64,000 nt of DNA from Moniliella sp. 'wahieum'. Taxonomy: Eukaryota > Basidiomycota > Moniliellomycetes > Moniliellales > Moniliellaceae. A program made the translations under genes and the position numbers. Within the stretch, counting starts at the first letter, position 1. Each line of letters begins with the position of its first letter. Under the pieces are notes generated by a model, which saw only the letters and a list, made by a program, of their open reading frames with translations, was not told where the DNA came from and ran no database searches. The stretch is from the NCBI GenBank assembly GCA_003971905.1, contig RSEE01000020.1:248001-312000 (forward strand). Reading direction: 5' to 3'. Shown here in pieces: positions 58,508 through 64,000 of this stretch.

Positions 58508-60722
58508 TCAAAGCTTACTACGCGCGAGACTTGACGACGGCATCTCTGGAATGAAGCCACTGGCAGCGCTGGCCAAGGGCTGCTTCCCCTCTGCGCTAGT
58601 CGAAATCATTGAGAGAGGGACAGGGTAATCCTCGTCGAGCTTGCCCACTTGAGAACGAAGCACATTCTTCTGTACTTTGCCTGTGGGCACTTTGGGGAGG
58701 GAGGGAACCAACTCCACCCAGGCCGGCACAGCAAAGTGACTCATGCGTGAGCGACACCAGTCCCGTAGGTCCTTAGTCAAAGCCAGACGGAATTCAAGAC
58801 TGGAGTTGAGTTCCTTGCAGACGGCGGCCAAGCGACTGTCGTGGCTGTCCGCATCCACATCGGGCACATCAGTCGGCTGAAGTGTGAGCAGGGGGGACCA
58901 TTCGGCTTGCCCATGGCGTGCATTTTGCCCAAGTAGCTCCGTAGGCCCGAGGGCGAAAGCACGACACATGCATGGCCTGCTTCCCCCCAGCGAGCATGGG
59001 GCCGCGCCACCAGGGCGCATTCCCGCACCAGTTCATGAGCTGAAAGTTCCTGCTCGACCATGAGTGAGGAGACATTCTCTCCCCCAGGAATGATAATATC
59101 TTTGGACCGGTCCCGAATCACAATCCCGCCGTTGGGCAAGCGGACGGCCAAATCGCCACTGCACAAGTACCCGTCTTTGGTGCATTTGGCCGTAGCCACG
59201 GGGTCGTTAAAGTACTCGCGCATAACAATGTTGCCCCGCATCACCACTTCACCCACTTCTTCTCCATTCAGCTCGACGTCTTCGGCTGGTTCTTTCACTT
59301 TGCTCCAGTCGCCATCAAAGTCTTTGGGGATGCGGAAGACGCGAACCTCGTCTGCAGTCAAAAATCCATGACCTTGTTGGGCCATGAGTCGAGACCGTTC
59401 GTCCAATGAGAGGTCCTTCCATGTTTCCCCCATTGCTCCTCCCTTCTCGTCATAGCGCCGAGTAAAGGGGCCGTAGGTTTCTGTCATCCCATAGATGGCA
59501 ACCGGAAGAAAGCCCAATGTCTCCAACCGGCCGATGAGAGCCGAAGTGGGCGCTGATCCCGCCACTCCGAGCCGAATAAAGGGGCGAGTGGGAGTTCGAA
59601 CACTGCGTGCTTTGGGGTGGTACACGACGCCTACTTGAACCGTAGGGGCTCCACATGAATGGGTCACCCCACCGTGGAGGTAGGCGTCCCAAATTGCATC
59701 ATAGTCCACTCGCCGGATCGTATAGCTGCACGAGAGTGCTGCTGTTGTGGCCCAAGGGAAGGTCCAGCCACTGCAGTGAAACGCGGGTAGGATCCACAGA
59801 TACACACTGTTGTGATCAAGGCGTAACTCGAATGCTGGTAACATTAACAATAGTTAATCAGCATTCACATACGAAAGAAAAAGGGGGAGAGGGGATCAGT
59901 ATGTTGCCTCCACAACGAAAATGCAAGGGCAACAAAACGGTACACACCATTGGCTAGAGCTGCAAGGTAGGAGCCCCGAACAGTGGTCACGACTCCCTTA
60001 GGGCGACCCGTAGTACCCGAGGTGTAGCAGAGGGAACTGGGGGTGTCTTCAGACGGGGGCAAAGAGAATACTTCCCAGTCCCGCGGCGCTGTGGCCGGGT
60101 TTCTTCCTTGCATGCGGGCAACTTCGGCAGACTTTTCGTTTGCCTGCTGCCACTGGAGCCAACCTTTGTCGAGAAACTGCTCGTAGGGATCGGCATCAAT
60201 ACCGTTGATACCGCCGCTATCGTGGCTAACGACGACGGTGATTCCGCGTTGGGCATGCTTGGGCTCGATCAGATGGGCAAACATGTGATCCACGATAATC
60301 ACGCGTGCGCCGCTATGCTCGAGGACATACGAGATTTCCGCGGGTGTGTTACGAATGTTGATCGGCTGTACGATGCCTCCTGCAGCCAGAACGGCATGAT
60401 GGGCTTCGAGAATCATGGGGCAATTGGGCGCGACGATAGCAACGGGGGCCCCCTGTTGGAAAGAGGGATCCGTACGGAGTGCGTGGGCAAAGCTGAGGCA
60501 ACGGGCGGCCCATTGGCCGTAATTGAAGCCGTAGTTGCGCTCAGGGTGGACAATGGCTTGCGCAGTGGGTGCAACGAGGGCGGCACGAAGCAGGAAGGAG
60601 ACGGGCGTCAGAGGTGTGTGGTTCATTGGTGTTCCAGCGGGGACGGCAAGTCGAAGGATAAAGGGGCGCCCCTCGGGCGGCTGGGACGAGCGGGGCGGGG
60701 TGTAGGAGACTGGCAACGACAT
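58508..60722 (-). CDS. peroxisomal AMP-forming acyl-CoA synthetase
   Basis: An acyl-CoA synthetase/ligase of the AMP-binding (ANL) superfamily, which activates carboxylic acids with ATP and CoA. Motifs in order: NYGFNYGQWAARCLSFAHAL, PVAIVAPNCPMILEAHHAVL, the P-loop LCYTSGTTGRPKGVV, VAIYGMTETYGPF, GDLAVRLPNGGIVIRDRSKD with IIIPGGENVSS, and the C-domain Lys in LPKVPTGKVQKNVLR. The protein ends SSSLARSKL, a textbook PTS1 signal, so peroxisomal import is expected. A 113-nt intron at 59835-59947 (GTGTGT donor, CAG acceptor) joins ALANA to FELRLDHNSVYLWILPAF. A frame slip near 58920 is needed to reach the C-domain. The start at 60722 (MSLPVSYTPPRSSQ) is preferred over an upstream in-frame ATG. Total about 690 codons. 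Substrate chain length is not evident. Confidence 0.91.
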
Positions 60723-61062
60723 GGGGGGGGTTAGGGCAATGCAGACTGGTGGTGGCGAGGAGTAGAGGATATAAATATGAGAGGGATGAAGCAGCCGAGG
60801 TGCCACCACAGTCCATGTCCAGTAGAGCGCGGAGACCGGATCTGTTCTTTCCGGTTGCGGCGGAGTGCTGTGTCAAAAGTATAAGGGGTGCCCCAATCAA
60901 ATGTCATAGGAGCAGGAGGTGTATACGCATCAATCTCGCATCAATATGTCAGTCGCGGAGAGATCATTAATTATTCCCAACCCACTAATGGGCTGCAATA
61001 TGCATCCACTGCCGTCCCGCCCGCTTACGAGTGCTGCCGAGCGCCGGTGGGCGGCCCGCGTG

Positions 61063-61083
61063 ATGCATGATGCATGATGCATG
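61063..61083. repeat. ATGCATG heptamer array
   Basis: Three perfect ATGCATG units, the same palindrome as at 57668 with G instead of C as the spacer. Confidence 0.85.
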
Positions 61084-61346
61084 ATGGGGCACTGCTATTG
61101 TTACGCTTCGCTGCTAGACGCACTAGCCCGGCTGTGCGGTTCGAAACAATCCTCAAAGCAAAAGCAGTCCTTCCCCGCCCCCCCGCACCCAACACTGAAT
61201 AATGTGGAGCCCCGCAATTCAATCCAGAAGGCTCCACACGCAAGGTTGCCATTACATTTACGCAACGAATTACGTGGACCCTACACAGCCAGTCGCGGCC
61301 AAGCCGGATGAGAAATCACCGGCCACCCCCGATGTACACGGAGGTG

Positions 61347-61437
61347 GACCACACCGGGCCTACGGCCCCCGGTCTGCTGGGGCTTCGCCCCAGTTTGGTG
61401 CTTGGTGTGGTGCTTGGTGCTTGGTCGCCACCTTAGT
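61347..61437 (+). repeat. double-hairpin repeat, copy 3
   Basis: Hairpin 1 is enlarged (ACCGGGCC-TAC-GGCCCCCGGT, imperfect). Hairpin 2 is kept with one change, and the 3' CGCCACCTTAG block is also kept. TTGGTGC is repeated between hairpins and flank. Confidence 0.8.
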
Positions 61438-62062
61438 GTCAATGATATGGAGATGCAAATAGAGATACACCACTACCATGTGTGCGACCAGGACATGGGT
61501 CCTGGACCGAGATGATGGGATGGTCAACATTCCATGTTGTGATGGTTGCGCGTTGGTTGTTGTGATAATGCGGACATTATTCATGCATGGGGTGGGTGCC
61601 CATCCTCTCGGTCTTGAAGATAATAGGCAACTTTTCTCGAAAGGAGAGGGAGCCATTGTCACCGAGATGGAAGTAATGCTGAAGGAGAGTACATACCATC
61701 ATCCCAAGTTACAGGGCACAGCCTGTCCTGAAATAGAAGCGCGAGCGATATCAGGGAAGATTGGGGACTGTGGGAACGGCGGGGTTTTGTTAGCGACGGG
61801 AGTATTGCGCACAAACAGGAGGGTATAATAGAGTAGCGCATGCTTTGTTGCCGGTATAGTGGCCTGCCTTCAGCCTTCTTTTTTAGGGGGCGTTGAGCGA
61901 GTGTGTGGCCTTTGGGGTGGAAGTGACCGTACCCTGGCTCGACAGAGCAAAAAGGTTGGACGGGGCTGCCTCCAACAAACACTGGAAACAGATGTGTATA
62001 TTATCCTCGGCATATAGTCCTCGGCCAAGGTACACTTATTGAATGCCAGTGTTCCTATGCAT

Positions 62063-62145
62063 GCCTCGCTATTTCAATCGGTAGAATTTGAGACTCTTAA
62101 AGAGTTGCCATCTCACGGTTGTGGGTTCGAGTCCCACGTGGGGCG
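62063..62145 (+). tRNA. tRNA-Lys (anticodon CTT) with intron
   Basis: Acceptor GCCTCGC pairs with GTGGGGC, discriminator G. The anticodon stem TGAGA/TCTCA is perfect, the anticodon is CTT, and an intron of about 10 nt begins AAGAG, complementary to the anticodon loop. The T arm is GTGGG/CCCAC with loop TTCGAGT. A short T run follows. Confidence 0.92.
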
Positions 62146-62174
62146 TATTTTTATTCGCTGTCTATCGCACAACC

Positions 62175-62741
62175 TGTTGACTAAATTAAGCAGGATGAAG
62201 CCTCCCCAGATTCAAACACCTTCCCTAATGACTTCTGCGGAGGTGAAGATCCGGATGGCGATGCACTGCATCAAGAAAACGGCAAACTGCTCCGACAACT
62301 ACTAAAGCTAAGCGGTCCGGAGCCTCGGATGCTGCTCTCGGGCAGTCGACTTTGTCCGACATGATCTCTTCCCGTATTCCTTCCGGGCAAGATACACTAG
62401 ATGACATTTGGAAGTGTTCCATGTCCGAGCCATTTGAGGAGGAGCTCAACGTGATCTGTGAGGTACGTTCCTGCGTCACTCGGCAGTTTTGCTCGTTTTG
62501 CTCCTCGGGTTTACGTGTCTTTCAGGCCAATGTGACTCCGGCATCAAACCCAGAGCGGCTTCCCTTGCTCATCAACTCGCTTCGCGCTGGATCCGATTCA
62601 CTGGTCTCTATAAGTACAGACAGTATTTATTTGAGAGTCACAGGGTGTGAAGCACCAGCACGCCCCGCAGCTGGCTTTTCCTGGGGCCAAGACCGACACA
62701 CCTCCCGTTTACCACATGGACATTGTCATATGGACCTGTGA
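62175..62741 (+). CDS. unidentified small protein gene
   Basis: A coding-like stretch with a Leu-rich helix (ENGKLLRQLLKLSG), then LSDMISSRIPSGQDTLDDIW and EPFEEELNVICE, a 63-nt intron at 62463-62525 (GTACGT donor, TTCAG acceptor), and ANVTPASNPERLPLLINSL. The intron length is a multiple of three, so the frame stays open through it. One frame change is needed near 62310. The start is not determined; it begins right after tRNA-Lys. No family recognised. Confidence 0.4.
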
Positions 62742-62893
62742 ATGGAGCGGCCTTGCTCGAATGCTATGTATGATGCATCCCTTCTTGCACACCCATTCCG
62801 TGCCGTAGACCATATAACAGAACCATTAATAACGCTAATTCCACAACCACCCTTCGAATGTTGACATGGTAAAACAACACCAGCACAAAGTTG

Positions 62894-64000
62894 CTACTGA
62901 TGAACCTGAGCGGGTGGAGGAACGGGAATATCGGTCTCCAGTCTGGCCCGAACAGGGGCCAGCTTGAATTTGAGTCCTTGTACTCCCCGGCGCTTGATCG
63001 TACCGAAAAACCCGCCTGGAATGGCCGTGCGGCAGACGGGGCACGCTCCCACCAGGGGGTCCAACTCGTGGGCAAAGAGGCGGACACCCGAATGCGAATG
63101 CGGGTCACGCCTCCGTTGCAGATCCGCCCTTTGGGTTTGAGCGGCAAGCAAAAAGTGATCAAACGTTTGGCTCGTGTCCGTCAGGGCCCATAGGCAAGCA
63201 GACAAATGGTCCAGCACTTGGTCTACCGAGGAGGTAGCGGCTGAGGCCGACTCTAGCACTTGAATTGCCTGTTGGGCCTGGGCAACCTCCAGAACCGCTT
63301 CGATCCCATGAGGGTGAAGGGTTAGATCCAGATCCGGCGCGGCTCCCGTATTGATGATGGGTTCATGAAGCGACAGACGAGCGCCAGCCATCTTGAGTGC
63401 CTGGGAAAGAGTTGTTGCAGAAGCGAGGCGATCATATATCTTGGCTAGCTCTGCGCTGGCGTCACGAAAACAGGCCTGTATCGGAGCCAGAGGTCCAGAA
63501 GAGATGCTACCATCCCTTTCGGGACTGGCAGCACTAGCTGGGTCGCGGTGGGGAGTTTGGCCAAGGCATCAACAATTGCCTCCTCAACGGGCCCAGGCAG
63601 GGGACGTGAAGCACAATAAAAGAAGCCAAATCAGACGGTGAGATCACAGTCAAGAAAATTGCTGTCTCTCGGGAAAAAGCGGAGAACAATGCACCGTCCA
63701 CGTCCTCCGTGCACGCTACTCGAGTTCGAGCAGCCACGTCAATGAGATGGCACATAAGACGAAACCAAGGCTGATATGCACGCTCTCCTGGGTGGTTTCG
63801 CGCACCGTCGATGAGAGTTGAAAGCGCTTGCTGAGTTGCCGAACGGATTGCATCGTCCAGGATGACAGCGACCTGACTTGGAGTCAGAGAGAACGAGATG
63901 CGGCTTTGGATTGGGGTGCTGGGCCCTCCTAGCTCTGCCCGAGACGCCGACTCGGGAACACCACGAGCCATGTTGCACAGCACTGCCAAGCGCTGTTCCC
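62894..64000 (-). CDS. unidentified protein, 5' end beyond window
   Basis: The gene runs off the right edge. Helical segments: PSQVAVILDDAIRSATQQAL, SRETAIFLTVISPSDLASFI, AIVDALAKLPTATQLVLPVP (other frame), AELAKIYDRLASATTLSQAL, IEAVLEVAQAQQAIQVLES and VLDHLSACLWALTDTSQTF. A single CPVCRT motif lies near the end, and the stop follows IPVPPPAQVHQ. The frame changes near 63600 and 63400. An all-helical protein is inferred. No family recognised. Confidence 0.5.

Larger units (their letters stand above)
60723..62062. other. intergenic, repeats only
   Basis: No gene recognised. Contents: an ATGCATG array at 61063-61083 and double-hairpin copy 3 at 61347-61437. Confidence 0.5.

Overview
The window looks like nuclear DNA of a fungus, most likely a basidiomycete. 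Protein genes are interrupted by short GT-AG introns, mostly 50 to 83 nt, several with a CTAAC or CTGAC branch site. All four tRNA genes carry an intron after the anticodon loop. The recognisable proteins are eukaryotic housekeeping and signalling proteins of fungal type: a Zn2Cys6 transcription factor, a PCL-type cyclin, the PKA catalytic subunit, an Hst3/4-like sirtuin, Bem2-like RhoGAP, YAT amino-acid permease, Efg1 and Sec11. I cannot place it more finely than a probable basidiomycete.

Layout. 1-10 kb: a CLK/DYRK-like pseudokinase (+), a Zn2Cys6 regulator (+) and the signal peptidase subunit SEC11 (-). 10-18.4 kb: gene-poor, with tRNA-Ala and tRNA-Ser, truncated copies of a retroelement, a double-hairpin repeat and many short repeat patches. 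18.4-24 kb: a PCL-like cyclin (+) and the PKA catalytic subunit (-). 24.4-26.5 kb: coding-like fragments that I could not identify. 26.5-36 kb: a gene-dense block with a small predicted membrane protein (-), a long coiled-coil protein (+), the rRNA-processing factor EFG1 (-), a FUN14 protein (+) and an Hst3/4-like sirtuin (-). 37-44.4 kb: tRNA-Asp and a roughly 6.5 kb BEM2-like gene (-). 44.4-52.8 kb: a gene desert. 52.8-64 kb: an amino-acid permease (+), ribosomal protein P1 (-), a peroxisomal acyl-CoA synthetase ending in SKL (-), tRNA-Lys (+) and two unidentified genes at the right edge.

The genes do not form one pathway. Two cross-links are plausible: PKA and the PCL-type cyclin both belong to nutrient and cell-cycle signalling, and EFG1 and P1 both serve ribosome production.

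Two features affect the whole annotation. First, most conserved proteins change reading frame in the middle of a domain, usually at a short homopolymer run that is one base too short or too long. This suggests assembly indels rather than pseudogenes, so coordinates here cover the whole gene and not one open frame. Second, intergenic DNA is full of short tandem heptamers built from a 6-bp palindrome (A....T) plus one spacer base. At least ten different palindromes occur. This is the most unusual structure in the window.
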